64,000 nt of DNA from Enoplolaimus lenunculus. Taxonomy: Eukaryota; Nematoda; Enoplea; Enoplida; Thoracostomopsidae. Under the pieces are notes generated by a model that saw only the letters and a program-made list of their open reading frames with translations, was not told the DNA's origin and searched no databases. Each line of letters opens with the position of its first letter. The first letter of the stretch is position 1. The stretch covers positions 1-64,000 of the forward strand of contig JASANG010000320.1 of assembly GCA_030248215.1 (NCBI GenBank), written 5' to 3'. A program made the position numbers and the translations under genes. This document shows positions 1 through 13,300 of the stretch, piece by piece.

Positions 1-692
1 ATGATATAAAATATACAACAGCATTTAAAGGTATTAACGCTATCAGAAATGTATTGCACCATCAAAATGTCAAAAACGTTGGTGTCGTCAACTAAAATAT
101 CCCATCTGTCGTATTTTAGAACTCGTTAAATTCTTGTTTTTGCCTTTCAGTTTCAATTGGAAAACTCTTAAAATAGTTTAAAAGTTGGTATAAAAATTGT
201 TTTTATTATTATTTCTGACAAAATTTGTTCCTGTTTAAAAACTACGTAAAACAGGGATTTAAGCAAATATTTTGATTGGATTATGGCTTTTTTTCGACGC
301 TGTGTGTCGTCTGGTTTACACACGAGTTCTATATATAGTTGTATTGCGCGACTATGTTAACTGTAATAGCAGAATATAGGATTCAACAGAAATTAGATTC
401 CTGATGATATTTGGATACGTTCTGGTTTACGAAAAGTATTATGTGCGAAATTCGGGCACTTCTGGTTACGACCATTTTACTCTGAAAAAACCTGAAAAAT
501 TTTTCGTTTTGCGAACCGAATCGGTCCTGTTAAACAAGGTTGTCTGCATAAAAACGTCAATAGGTCAGTATATGCATTCAGGGGGCGCGTACATAACTGT
601 ATACAGGAAACTTCGTAAAATTCTATGAATTATCAGGAAAAATATTTGCGCAGCTGTATCACATTTAAAATACGGGACCGTGTTCTAAACAA

Positions 693-853
693 GCCCGTAG
701 CCAGCTCACTCTGCTGGCGGGGTGTCTAAGTTTTTGAGTAGGAGCATATAAAGGTGTTCATTAACTTAATACAACCAAGGTTGAAAATTTTCTACTGAGG
801 CCAAAATCCTTCCAGGGCAGGCTGCAACATCCTGCATCTGTTTGGCTCGGGGT
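693..853 (+). mobile_element. Family E hAT-like MITE
   Basis: GCCCGTAGCCAGCTCACTC start, CAAGGTTGAAAATTTTCTA middle, GGCTCGGGGTC end. Confidence 0.7.
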
Positions 854-1049
854 CCAATTATAAAATGTGTGAGAAGCACATATTGCCATAGTTATAAGTT
901 TTCAAACAAGCCAACTGAAACAGATACGAACATGATCTACGCGTTTCCAGCATAGAGTATACTATAATTATATAATTGATAAATTTGTTAGCATGATAAA
1001 TACACAATGAACAATTCTGAGTTAAGCAGCATATATCATACAGAACCCT

Positions 1050-1135
1050 TCACGAAAACTTTGCTGCGGATGTGATGAGGCACGAACCACGACGTACGGA
1101 TTACCGATCCGTTGTTTTGACCACTGAGCTAACTT
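1050..1135 (-). mobile_element. tRNA-derived SINE relic
   Basis: Minus strand reads GCTCAGTGGTC (A-box-like), then CGGTAATCCG and TCGTGGTTCG (B-box-like), then a tail with GCAGCAAAGTTTTCGTGAAG. The same tail follows the copy at 2216-2310, so this is a SINE family, not a tRNA gene. It resembles a tRNA-Thr/Lys-type body. Confidence 0.45.
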
Positions 1136-1174
1136 TTGCTACTCGTATGCTGGTGTGGTATGAAATTTACGCAA

Positions 1175-1316
1175 GGTGTGAGAGTCCCATTGAACATGAG
1201 GCTAAGCATCTGAGTGTTTATTGTAAACCATTTCCACCCAAGCGTTTAGTGCTAATTTTAGCTTGAAATCATATGTGAGATGAAACAGAAAATATTCATG
1301 CGGAAAACGGTCAAAC
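1175..1316 (+). mobile_element. Family D relic
   Basis: GTGAGAGTCCCATTG, AAGCATCTGAGTG and AAAATATTCATG in family-D order, with no intact ends. Confidence 0.3.
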
Positions 1317-1713
1317 AATATTGTTTTGACCCTTAATAATTAGAATCGCTTCGATTTCAAGAATTTGCAATATTTGCAATCTGCAAATTTGTGCAATTGT
1401 AGTTATATATAAAACAAATCTATTAAGTCGTTCTACTTTTTTTCAAGTGCAGCGTCTTTACATTTGGCATCCTTCGATAAGAATGACTGCAGTAAAAGTT
1501 GTTATTTTTATTTGTTTTATTTTATTTTTTATGAAGATGTACTTTGTGCTAAAGTTTGCGCAGTGTTCATTTTATCCTAACTTTTTACGGTATTATCGCT
1601 AGCGGGTGCAGAGGGAGCGGGTCAGGAAATACTTGTGACCAAATGCTTAGGTTCACCATTGCGTACAATTTTACCTCTTCAGAAAGTTGGCATATATAGC
1701 ATAAAAAACTGCA

Positions 1714-1907
1714 GCCCATGCATAGAACAGGGCCGGATCGGTTTCCTGCGGGGTTGTATTAATAGAGGCAGTTTACGCTTTAGACTAACTTTTTGCTTAG
1801 GCTTAGGCTTAGGCTTAGGAATAAGCTCATTCTTGCGCTTAGGGGTATGCTTAGGTTTAGGCTTAGGACTTATACTACGGGTCCGATCCTGTTCTATACA
1901 TGGGCCA
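1714..1907 (+). mobile_element. Family A hAT-like MITE with TTAGGC core
   Basis: Inverted ends of the type GCCCATGCATAGAACAGGGC / CCTGTTCTATACATGGGCC around several GCTTAGG units. Confidence 0.75.
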
Positions 1908-2215
1908 AAATTGAGGTTTAAAACTTTTGCCAGCCCGCCTACCTGTCAGAAACCTGGACCCGCCGCTGGCTATATACTATGATTCAGGGTCGGATACAAA
2001 GTTTTATTCTCGAGATCTCATGAGCTCAAATGAAAGTATTGAGAGCAATCGTGTAGCGAGTGAGTAACTAATATCAGAAAAAAGGAAATATGTAGCCAAA
2101 ATCGAATTTCTGTGTATCATATTAGGCACTTTCTGGAGTGAGAAACGAGTATTCAGTTGATCCAGAATTTTAGCTTTAAACTTAGAGTTAGAGTAATTCT
2201 ACGTTAGGCAGAACT

Positions 2216-2310
2216 ATAAAGAGCCCTTCACGAAATTTTGCTGCTGATGCGATAGTTCTCGAACCCACGACGTACGAATTACCTGTCCGTTGCTGTAACC
2301 ATCCCTACAC
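2216..2310 (-). mobile_element. tRNA-derived SINE relic, second copy
   Basis: Minus strand reads GGTTACAGCAACGGACAGG, then TCGTGGGTTCGAGA and the shared tail GCAGCAAAATTTCGTGAAGG. Confidence 0.5.
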
Positions 2311-2421
2311 TATTGTATGTAATAATGCCAAAATTTTCTTATATTCAAATAAATTTTGGTCTAATATACAGTGTCAAATACACCCTTGGCCCCTTGCACT
2401 CTTCCGTTTGTAAGTTTTGTC

Positions 2422-2595
2422 GGCCAGTATAAAGAACATGGTCAAAACAGCAGTAGATTAAACATATTCCAAGCCTAAGCGCGACAATAAAGCCTGTACC
2501 TAAGCGTAAGCCTTTATCAAAAATGAGTCTAACGCTTAAGCTTACTCTGTTGCAGTCTTGCAAAACACAGTCCGCTCCTGATCGATACATGAGCC
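2422..2595 (-). mobile_element. Family A MITE, diverged
   Basis: GGCCAGTATAAAGAACATGG and CCTGATCGATACATGAGCC ends, GCCTAAGC-type core. Confidence 0.6.
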
Positions 2596-3042
2596 GATGT
2601 GTCGAAAAGCAGAGCTCTGAAATCTTGAATCATACGATATCAAAACACCAAATTTTGGTTGCGTTCAAAATTTTTCCAAAAATTTTTAAATTTTCATTGT
2701 AAGACAAAGAAGAATACAATTGTTTTCCTTTACTGAAAAATTTAGAAATATCAATTTCATTATGTCTATCTTTTAAACAGTAGTTTGCGTTTCAAATTTC
2801 TGCTTTGAAAAACGTTTTGGGGTCTCACGCGTTGGGTGGATGGTGCTGAGATTGTTCATAAAAGGATTTTAAAGTGGAAAATTGTCAATGAGTTGGTGAG
2901 ACAAATCTTCAGGGAGCGATTTCAAAGTGATACGATAAAATTGTTAAACACTGTTTTTATTCTGCACGCACAAAATATGCCTCCTAGCGCGTTAAAGGCT
3001 GCACGCTTCAAACAGTCAACTACGCAAAATATCTAACAGACA

Positions 3043-3220
3043 CCCATGTATAAATCAGAGGCGGTACGCGTTTCTGCGGAACTTTATTTGAATAAGTTGA
3101 AGCTTCAGATTAGTTTTGAGCTTTGGCTTAGACTTTAGGTATAAGCTCGTTTCTACGCTTAGGATTAGGCTTAGGAATATGCTTAGACTGCTGATACGGC
3201 ACTGTTCTATATATTGGCCC
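3043..3220 (+). mobile_element. Family A MITE
   Basis: CCCATGTATAAATCAGAGGC and CTGTTCTATATATTGGCCC ends; TTAGGC-like core. Confidence 0.65.
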
Positions 3221-4251
3221 TGACAGGCAAACATACAAAATTTCTGCGGTTATAGGTGAAACAAGAAATAAGTTTGACTAAAAGTTGTTTAATCCTTTGA
3301 CAGTGGTGTAGGTAACATTTAAAATTATGGTCCCTCCAGTCTACAAGATTACTTTTTCAACGGTCCAACCCCCACAAAAATGAACTTGGATAAAATCCTT
3401 CCTGTACACAAATGTTCTCGATCCTGTATAATCTTGTCTTCCCGGATATGGACTTGTGTTTTTACATTTCTTCGAACGAACCGTTAACAGTCCGAGGCAG
3501 ACTGCAGTTTGGGAGTCCCATAATTGCGTCGTGTGGATCCGTGCGATGATCAAAATACTTTTCAAACTTTTTGTTTAAAATCTCGTTAGGCTGGGGGGGC
3601 GTCTTTGAGATATGGCCCGTCAAACATACGGTGTACGGATGGTTGCTCCGGCTCTTATGATTAATACATAAAAGCGTAAAGCTTAACGTTTCGCGTAAAG
3701 TTAATTTAATACGTCAACCATGAAAACAATGAACTTTGATGTACAAATTAATAAATTCAAAATTGACGTCAAACTGAAAGTTCCTGCAACAAATTTAAAT
3801 TTAGCGTCAAAAGGTTTATTTTATTGATTCAGGTGGTCGTTTCGCCTCGAAAATCTTCTCATTGATCGTTTTTCCCTAAAAATTCTCCCGTGGACAACAT
3901 CTTCCCGACTCCCCTCATGTGTTAAATCCCCCAACAACCACCACCGAAGGAACTTGTTCATGACATCTATTGTTAAATTGTAAACAAACTCATAAAAAAT
4001 CGCACAACAATCACGGCTGTAAAGAAAAAATAACAGCAATTTCATGATTCATAGATATTTACGTCAATACGTTTTGATAAATATCATCCCACTTAACATT
4101 ACCCGCGTTTTGCCACCGCCCCCATAAAATTAACTGCAAAATTTTTAAATGAAACAATTTTTTGTTCAAATTTAAAAATAACCATTGATTTACTTGCGGT
4201 AAACTATTAAAAAGATGTGCGGTTGCATTAAACTAGCAGGGTTGATTTCAG

Positions 4252-4338
4252 GGCTGTAGCCAGCTCATCGTGCTATCGGGGCTACAGTATTTTCCGGAGG
4301 GGCATACAAGGATTTTCAACGAGTTACAAGCAAGGTTG
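4252..4338 (+). mobile_element. Family E fragment
   Basis: GGGCTGTAGCCAGCTCATCG through ACAAGCAAGGTTGAA; right half missing. Confidence 0.6.
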
Positions 4339-4774
4339 AATGAATCCACCGGAAAAAAACAGTTTTTCTCGTTGGTTTTATCCGCTCAAAATCCCGTAAA
4401 ATTTTAATGAAAATTTTTTTGATCGTAAATAATATATAAGAACTCTGTCGCAAATTCTGGACGAATAAGAGTGAATAAAAAGAGATGTCCCCGTATTGAG
4501 TCACATTCAATATTCGACTGCGTCCTAAATAAAGACCGTTTAATGAATGAAATCTAAAGGTCTAGTCATTAGAGTCCTTAATAGAGATCAAAACAGAAGA
4601 ATGGCCAATAATGCTCAAACACACAAACAACCCGCATAAACTTTGTTAAATCCAGAAAAAGAGATTAATGAACAGGGCAATCATCAAAAATGCTTCGGAG
4701 CAGGCCTGTTCCGCCAAAAAGAATGAATATATAAAGTGTGTTGGGTCCAACTAACAGTTAGTGAATTAAAAATA

Positions 4775-4863
4775 AAGAACAGTCCGTAACCATATAACAT
4801 GGGGCACTCATTGGAGAGCCAAAATAATATCAGTCTCGTACGCTCTTATTCGGGTTACTACAG
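4775..4863 (-). mobile_element. Family B fragment
   Basis: AACAGTCCGTAACC through CTCTTATTCGGGTTACTACAG: only the terminal 90 bases of the element. Confidence 0.6.
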
Positions 4864-5950
4864 TTCTAGCTTCTGATGTGAAAGCTCCAAATAGGCGAAC
4901 ACGTCATGTAATATCCAGCAGGATTAACAAGCATTTACTCGAAACCTGTAAGTTTAAATGTCAAATCAAAATTTGGTTTTATTTCAACGACCGGTTATTT
5001 CTATCAAATGTACGGTGTACTGACTAAACGTTTTTGTCATTAAACAAAACTTGAAAAGTCCATGATTTGAGTAACACCCAGTCCACCCCCCCAAATTGTG
5101 TGCAGGGCGTTTGCAACTGAGAATCAAGAATGACATATCCATCTCCGAAGCCGTATGGTGACGGACGGCGCCGTACGACAAGTATAGCGGCAGCCTAAAG
5201 AATAAACCTGCCCCAGTCGAACAATGTTTTTCGCTCTCTATGTTCGCTTGAAAACAAAACTGTAAACACAATGGCTGTATCCTCGCGAAATAAAAAACCT
5301 GGAATCGATCCAAAATCGTATAGGTTTGTGCGTCTGTACTTAGAAATCCCTATTGTTACCATATAAACAAGGAATGTATTCGTTCACCACTATGTTTCAA
5401 CAAAAAAGTATTTCCAACTACAAGCTCTCTTTCGAGGGTTTTTCAAACTGTCAGTTTAATACTCATTGACTCATTCCCATCGAAACAAATTTAAAATTAC
5501 TCAACCAATATAGAACTCTACTTTAGAGTTAGAGTTACAGTGGCGTATACAAACGCGTATAACGGAAGGATTTCTGTGCCCAAAAAGTATTTATTGACGA
5601 GAAAATATCTATATCAGGCATCACAGTTTAAAAATTAATTTTTTAACGAAGGAATATTTTCGCTGTCTATTCGTTTTAATTTTGTCCCCCCCCCAAAAAA
5701 AATAATATCCTGGCCACGCCTGTGTTACACACTCAACTCACTCTCGCTTGCTCACTCTGAGAGCTTGAGAGCAATGCACAACTGTTCGTTGAAAAAAGTT
5801 TTGAGTTGAAACAGTATTTTAGCTCGTGTTTTGATGACTTTGCAGTCAAAGAGTTTAGACTATTGTACAATGTGAATTTTTTTAAAATTTGTTAAAATGT
5901 AATTTTTAAATGATCCATATGTGCCCTATTTTAAAATGAACATAATCCTG

Positions 5951-6155
5951 CAGCGGTGGATTGACAAATTTTTGACGGGATGGGCTGGCTGGCGAAAGTT
6001 TATGAAACGCAACGTTTACAGTATGCTCTATATATGTACCAATTTTCTGACGGGGAAAACTGTTAGGTACGAGGTACCTTAACATTTTATGACAAAAAAT
6101 TTTCTGACGGGGTAGCGTTCGGCCCCTCCCAAACCCCAATTTGGATTCAATAGTG
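5951..6155 (+). mobile_element. Family G MITE, diverged
   Basis: CAGCGGTGGATTGACA start and TTTGGATTCAATAGTG end; shares GTTTATGAAACGCAA and AAAAAATTTTCTGACGG with the 16970 copy. Confidence 0.65.
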
Positions 6156-6274
6156 TTAGCGTTAGAATATTTTAGTGAAACAATTGCAAATGAGAGGTTT
6201 AGGCTTTAGACCAAAATATAGAATAAGTGACGAAGTGCAACACCCTAAGCAGTATTTTTTGCTCTATACACCTA

Positions 6275-6727
6275 CTGTAGTGACCCGAAGAAGATGGGAG
6301 AAACAGATATTCATTTGGCCTATCCACAGGGTTCTCTTTTGTTATTCGGTTACGGTCAGTTATTTATTTTTAACCCACCCTCTACCGTCCTTCGCTACTG
6401 ATATTTATCCGGTGTTGCAGCTATCTATTGAATTAAACGTTTATTTGCATTGTGTCAAAAGCTTGAGCGATAATGCAAGGTTATACTTTGGAATGTACTT
6501 TCAAAACTTAAGTATGCTTTAAAATTTCGAACTAACTCAACTATATTTGGTCCTAGAGTCCATCATGCACGACAATTATGGTCAATTGACATTTATAGAC
6601 ACTAATTAAGGTTTAGGGACTCTATCCGCTTACGAACTGTTATTAGGGATACGGACTTGGATTGTTTATCACTCAAAATGGGAACCCCTCTTATTACCAC
6701 CACATCATATGCAGGTCATTACTACAG
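6275..6727 (+). mobile_element. Family B TA-flanked MITE, full length
   Basis: CTGTAGTGACCCGAAGAAG at the left and TCATTACTACAG at the right, each bordered by TA. About 450 bp, with TTCGTTACTGATAT-like, AAAAGCTTGAGCGATAATGC and CTCTATCCGCTTACG blocks seen in every copy. Mariner-type target site; no coding potential. Confidence 0.85.
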
Positions 6728-7204
6728 TACCTATATAGAAACTGTTTAGGAAACCCAGCGAGTTGAAACTGCTCTTCTTATGTACCGGAGATCATCATAA
6801 CGAATAAGGGTTTAAGAAGGTGAAAAAAATTCAATTTTTGTACCATTTCATATTGCGGCCAATTTTTCAACACCTAAATCCAAACTTGAGCCAAAAGTTC
6901 AGCACAGATCTGTCTTGCAACGGGTATAGAAGATACAATTAACTGATTTCCCTCAACAATTTTTTTTCAAACTGATTTTTTTTCTACAATTTTAATGTCA
7001 CTATTTACGCTCCCGACATTAAAATGCGTCCGCCCGCCACTGGTAAACCTGTTTCTAAGCCTAATCTGGTGATGTTAAGTGTACAAGACTCAAATATCGT
7101 TCAGAAATTGTCTATGGTTATTTTTTTCTAAATGACTTGCTTGAACTCGCCAAATTAGGTAATTTTCCGTTTTTACGTAACTATGGCCAAATTTTGGTTC
7201 ATTT

Positions 7205-7321
7205 ATGCTTTCAGATATACCAGCGTAAATTAAAATTGAAAAAATAAATTAATTAATTGAAACTAACATCAACAACTAATTTTAATTTTGCGTGACTTTT
7301 TATCTCGCTGAAAATTTTACG
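7205..7321 (+). promoter_or_regulatory. Candidate spliced-leader or 5'UTR acceptor and 5'UTR of the SLC6 gene
   Basis: A strong TTTCAG acceptor ends at 7214, with 107 bases of AT-rich sequence before the start codon at 7322. The reading frame upstream of that ATG closes with a TAA at 7283. In nematodes such a site near the start often receives a spliced leader; it could equally end a 5'UTR intron. No upstream partner exon was recognised. Confidence 0.35.
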
Positions 7322-10300
7322 ATGGGATCCGGCGCGGACGCTGATGGCCGAGGTCATTGGGGTAATCAGATTGAATTCTTGTTGGCTTGTTTAGGATACG
7401 CCGTTGGATTGGGCAATGTATGGCGGTTTCCGTATTTATGTTTCAAAAATGGTGGAGGTAAGTTTCATTAACACCAAGTGGATGATCAGTCGATATAACA
7501 AGAGTATGTAACTGGATACATTCTGCGTAAAAAAGAATGCGCTGAGTGCGCATTGCATGTTTGCTCAACCCCTGAGTAGTGGGGCGGGTACGTTCAGGCC
7601 CGTACCCAGCTCAGCTTGCTAGGGAAGCTAAATAATTTTCAGGAGGGACATTTAAAGGTTTTCAATGACTTGCCAGCAAGGTTGAAAATCTTCTAGGAGG
7701 GCCAAAATTTTTTCAGGGGCCTGAGCCCTCTTGCCCCCCTTGGCTACGGGCTCGGGTACGATGCAGTTGCAACAGTATTTCTAATTTGATCTAAAGTCAC
7801 TCTCTCTTAAGGTTCAAGTGGTAGCCACCTGCACTAAAAACAAGGTCAGGTAAAAACACAACGCGCGCTGGTACATTTATTGGTACCCTGCAAAACCCAA
7901 CTGTGTTGCATACACTCGTCTAAGAGTCATCATCTACTCTTGGTTTCACGGTGCTTTAATCATGACGAACTCTATTAGAAAATGTTCACTGAATGGCATT
8001 GGATTATTTGCGTATGATACATGGGTTCAGAGAGCACTTTGGTTTGTGTGGCGGCAAGACCAGTTTGATATATACATATATAAACCAATTTGTCTTCCCT
8101 AAATATTTTAATATTAACAACAGAAAAAGTCATTTGAAATGCATTGGAAGGTAAGAGCCCCTTTGACCCTGTATTTTCCTGCAGGTGGTCTATTCTAACC
8201 CGCCTGACTAAAATTCCAACTTAGCTGATGTATATGTATGAGGTTTACAATAGAGTTAATTTTTAGCAAAGGCTATTATCAAATCCAAATCGCTAAATTT
8301 GTCGCAACCAACGGCGAAACCGAAAGCGGCCAGATACTGAGTGTCATCATTTTTGCTGAAACTGAAAACGTTTCTTCTGGTACACGATTCAAAATATCAG
8401 CCAAACAGTAACTGTTTTTGGACAAAATATTTAAAAATTAAAAAATTCACTTTTAAAGTTGTCGGAATCTTTGAAACAAAATTCTTCGGAATCCCTCTTA
8501 CTATTAAGATTATTTTCAGGAGCATTCCTTATCCCGTACGTGATATCGTTGGTGTGCGCTGGTCTTCCAATGTTTTTCCTCGAGCTCGCAATTGGTCAGT
8601 ACTCAAGTCTTGGCCCAAACGTCCTGTTCAGCAAGATGGCTCCGGTATTTCAAGGTACGTTCCTTCCCGTATAATTTGCTATCTTTTGCAAAAACGGTGA
8701 TGTAATTGCGGGCGGATGGTATTCGCCAGTCCCATTGATCCAAGGGCCGATCCAAGCATGAGAAAAAATTTGTGACGCTCTATATATTGTGTCGTTTTTA
8801 ACACGTTATGAGAAAATGACAATAAAGTTTCGGGATTTCTCGCGGAAATAGAATACACTTTAAAGCATTGCCCAACCATTATGTAGGTCCTAGTTGCAAT
8901 TATTTTATAGTTGGTAAAATATAGAATATTTAAGCTTGAGTGGGATTTTATCCTACATCTATAATAGTGCTTCATTTAGTTGGGTTTAAAATTTTGTTGT
9001 TTCTAGTAAAATTTCATGTCTAAAATTCATTGGAGCTATAACGCAAAATTTTATTAACGGGAAAATCACCAAAGATCTTTGTAGTACTTGATTAACTGCA
9101 TACGCGGCTAAAAGGTCTGTTGCAGGTAGAATTTTTAGCGCGGGTGTACCGGCATGTAAAAAATACTTTATTTATATGAGGTTAAAGCGCAAGTCGGGTA
9201 AAAAATCGTTATCCATATGACACTCTGATTGAATATGAAAGAAATAATATCTCTTTTAGGTCTCGGATGGGGAATGGTGATTGTAGCTGGCCTAGTTGCA
9301 CTCTACTATAACATGATAATTGCTTGGGTGTTGTTCTTTTTCGCTGAATCGTTCGCAAGCGAGTTGCCTTGGACCGGATGCCAACGCGACTGGAACACTG
9401 AATGTAAGGAAGGGAATAGTCTTGTATTTTAAAAATATTGCCTGAAATTTAAAACATTATTATCTAGTCTTAGACTTGTGACATATATTTTAAATTTAGC
9501 AACCTAAAGCTGTAATTTAAAATCACGATCTCAAGCTCAACTGAATGCTCTAATTTAATTAAGTAAGATACTTCAAGACGCAAACTTATCAAAGGAAATG
9601 AGTAATTAAACCTAAGCTAAATTTAAAACACTAAATGTAACTTTTTAAAACTTAAGCAGTTTTAACCTCAAAAAATAAAAATTTTCGACTTCTTCGACGC
9701 TCTGTTTTGTCAAATTCAAAGACAATATTGTTTTGTGTTCCAAATGATTTTTCTAACATTTTAATAATTTGTCAAATTTTACAGAGTATAAAATTAAATT
9801 ATTACAAATTTCAACTACGGTTTCAGACTGCTTTTCAAATCGTGAAATTGCTCGCTGTCGTTCAGATTTGAACGATTCGGGTGCGTTGTTTTTCAACCGG
9901 AGTTGTTGGACGTCGCTTCAAGTTGAATGGTTTGGCATCAACGATACCTTGAACGAATTTGAAAATCGATCACTTTTAAAATCACCTGCCGATGAGTATT
10001 TACAGTGAGTCAAGTGTACACTGCCATATCCAAGGTTGGTGGCCTTTGCGCCGCCACACGGATCAAAACCTAAATATTGTGTTAACATTTTGCGCTAAAA
10101 TGGCCTTCGGCTTCTCGCTCGCGAGCTTTTTCACAAATCGATACGTTGCAGCTTCTTTGATTAGCAAATTGTGGATCTCCAACTGGTTGAATGTTTGCAT
10201 TAAACTGAAAAATGTAACTCTGTCAAACATAAACAACCTTCTCTGTCGATCGACAATTTATCCGGTCACTAACCCTACAAAACTGTGTAAGATGAAAACG

Positions 10301-13300
10301 GTTTATCTGTAAGAACATAATATGTGTTTTGTCGCAAAATTAGCTACAGCGCAGCACTTTTATGCCAAAATTTTCGTTATGCCATTTTGTAAGTTTGCTT
10401 GTTTTTTACAACCTGTTGCTAACTGGTGATTGATGGCGCACATATTTGACAAAACGACTCTTAGATTACTAAAGCACCTATTCACACATGCAAGTTTTTG
10501 CAGCAAAAACTTGCACGTGCAACTTGCATGCGCAAGTTTGGCCACAACGCAGTTTTGAAGTTCTTGCAGCTGCAGATATTTCACAGAAATTCATGCCATT
10601 AAATTTATTTACTTTATACGTGTTAAAACGCAGTTGCAAGTCATTTGAATTTCTTGCACCTGCAGTTTGTTTCGTCAATCGTAATTTTCTTTTGAAAATA
10701 CTTGCATCAACAAGTATTTCGTGTAAGGTGCAACTGCGAGCTCTCGCTGCACAGACTTGCACGTGTGAAAGGGTCATTATATTGTTTGGTTTTAGCAATC
10801 ATGTTTTAATGATTAGTGACTCATTTGAAAACATCGGAGGGCTGTCGTGGCGTCTGGTACTGTGTCTATTTGCGGCATGGGTGATTGTATTTCTTTGCCT
10901 AATCAAAGGTGTTCAGTCAACAGGAAAGGTTAGTTGCAGCAAGAGTGGATGATTACTCTGCTGACAAACGTATTGTAACTGAGTCTAGTTTAAGTAGGAA
11001 AGAATGTATCTAGCGAACGTTGCGTTTTTGTACTATCCGACTTAACGGGGTATGGAACAGAAGTGGTAAACACTGCATATTCCTTCATGTTGTGTTACTG
11101 CAAAAAAGAAATTGCTTTTGCTATAATCTACGGTGCATGCAATGGACACCATCTCATACGAGAAGGTTCACGGCTAAACGCAATACGCGCTGATATAAGT
11201 AGTATCACGCAAAACTTGGTGAGTTGCATGCTCTTGTCTGATGAGTATTTGGCTGTCGTATTTTCAAGTTTCACTCCTTTTTTAATGGTTTGATAACTTT
11301 GTCAACCTGCTCGTGAGAAAAATGATAATCCTAAAACGCAACGCGTGTAGGGTATATTCATGGGTGCACTGCAGTAAACTAAGATTCATACTCTTATCTA
11401 AAAGCTATTGTATCATTTAATGTTCATCGCGGGTGGAACCAGAATTTCAGTTTAGGGCTGGCCACACAATTTTGTGTGTATGTCACTTTGTCTTCAGCTA
11501 ACACATAATACTAAAATAGACTTTTTAAACTAATTGGAATAGGACGCGGTCCTCATCCCTAATCCGCGGAGCTAAGGCCGTGCTGTTCATAAATCACTAT
11601 TTTATTTTTTAGGTCGTTTATTTCACTGCAACATTTCCGTACCTTGTACTGTTTATTCTGTTGATACGAGGCGCAACCTTGGAAGGCGCAGGCAACGGAA
11701 TTTATTTCTACATTGTTCCAAAGTTTGAACGACTCCGGGATATGGAGGTTAGTTGGTCTTTTTTTAAATATTTAATTATTAAAGTTTTTTAGTTAAAAAA
11801 TTGCATTAAAAATACAATATAATAAGGTTTTGTATAGGCGTAGCCAGGGTATATTTATTTTAGAAGAGTTGGCCGAATTTCAGTATTCAGTGTCCGGCTT
11901 AATGCGTACTTCGTGGGTGGTAATCAGTTAATTTCGTACTGATAGAAAACTTTTGTAAACGTTTTAGGTCTGGCGTGATGCAGCGGTTCAAATCTTTTAT
12001 TCGTTGGGTCCAGCGTTCGGTGGTCTGATAACGATGTCCAGTTATAACAAATTCAACAACAACTGTCTCAGGTAATTGCTTTGATTTTGAAAATTTTAAA
12101 TATATATTGTGAGTTTAACACAAATTGGCTGGGTTTCTGAAACCTTACTTAAGTACAAATTCAAACTTAAGCGTTTGCTGAGCAATTAGTTAACCATTTT
12201 TTCTAAATAGTACTTAAGTTATGAAAATGCTTAAGTACAAAGCAAATTTTATGTATTGCGGTTTAGCAGTACTGGCATACTAGCCTTGGTCGTTCTGAAA
12301 TTACTGTAGAGTCATGGTACCTCAACAATGTAAAGCAACACTAAGAATTGCTTAATGTGCTAAATAGATCAAAATTTGTATTGATTGATTTTTGTTCAAA
12401 AAGTTAAGTGTTTACTTCAGTCGGCGACTTACGTAAGTACGTAAACGCAACTTTGACAGATGCTTAAGTAAGATTTTAGAAACCACCGACCCACGGCGTT
12501 GCTGGGTAATGCATTTTTGAAAATGTTTACATCGCTTTAGCGACCAACAGTCGCTATTTACCTCAGAAATTATTATGCACAACAGTGTATGTTTTAGTAG
12601 TTATAAAGCTACAGAGCTCATAAGTTAAAAGCTTTTTCTACAACAGACGGTGAGTGGCTGATCCAGCTTGTTTCGATAGGGAGGATACTGTTTTGTGTTG
12701 TGAAATTTTAACCAAAATTTCCGATACTTTAAAATTGAATATCGCTGAAGGAACAACAATATTGAACTCATGTTATAAGCTAACCATATTTTACGCCTAT
12801 TTCGATAAAAACACATTGCGTGCTTGAGATGAAGCATTTGTCATTGCATCATTTTTGCACGGCAAGGCTACACTGCAAAAAATGGTGAGTCAAATTGTCT
12901 CTCTCCGAAATGGGACTACACAAACTGAGTCAAATTCCACTCCGCTAGTCACACGTCCGACTGACTCAGTGAGTCGAAATTGGAGTCGAATTTGACTCAG
13001 TTTGTTTAGTCCCGTAGAGCCTATTTTGTAGAGAGTCAATTTGACTTATCTTTTTTTGCAATGTAGTGTAAAAATACATCTTACTCAAATTTCACCGCCA
13101 CTGTCACTGTGGATAATATATCGTTCTCGAACAGTTCAGCAGTTTCATAATTGTTTTCAGAGATGCAATTTTGGTTGCAGTTGGCAATTGTGCAACCAGC
13201 GTTTTTGCTGGATTTGTCGTTTTTTCAATCACTGGATTCGTCGCTCAAGATCTCGGCAAAGACGTTCAAAATGTTACCGAACAAGGTGAAAATAGAAGTT

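Larger units (their letters stand above)
3221..6272. other. Intergenic, no gene seen
   Basis: AT-rich. Apart from the repeats listed, it holds a GTGGCGTA...GGCCACGCC inverted-end stretch at about 5538-5730 and a GC-rich GACGGCGCCGTACGAC patch near 5160 that recurs at 23580. The short frames have no recognisable product. Confidence 0.5.

Noticed and set aside
1790-1880. True telomere or chromosome end
   Set aside because: TTAGGC units are few, imperfect and always inside bounded MITEs, on both strands.
10488-10952. 154-codon frame running into SLC6 exon 5
   Set aside because: Its first two thirds are the hairpin element L; only the part from 10796 is exon.
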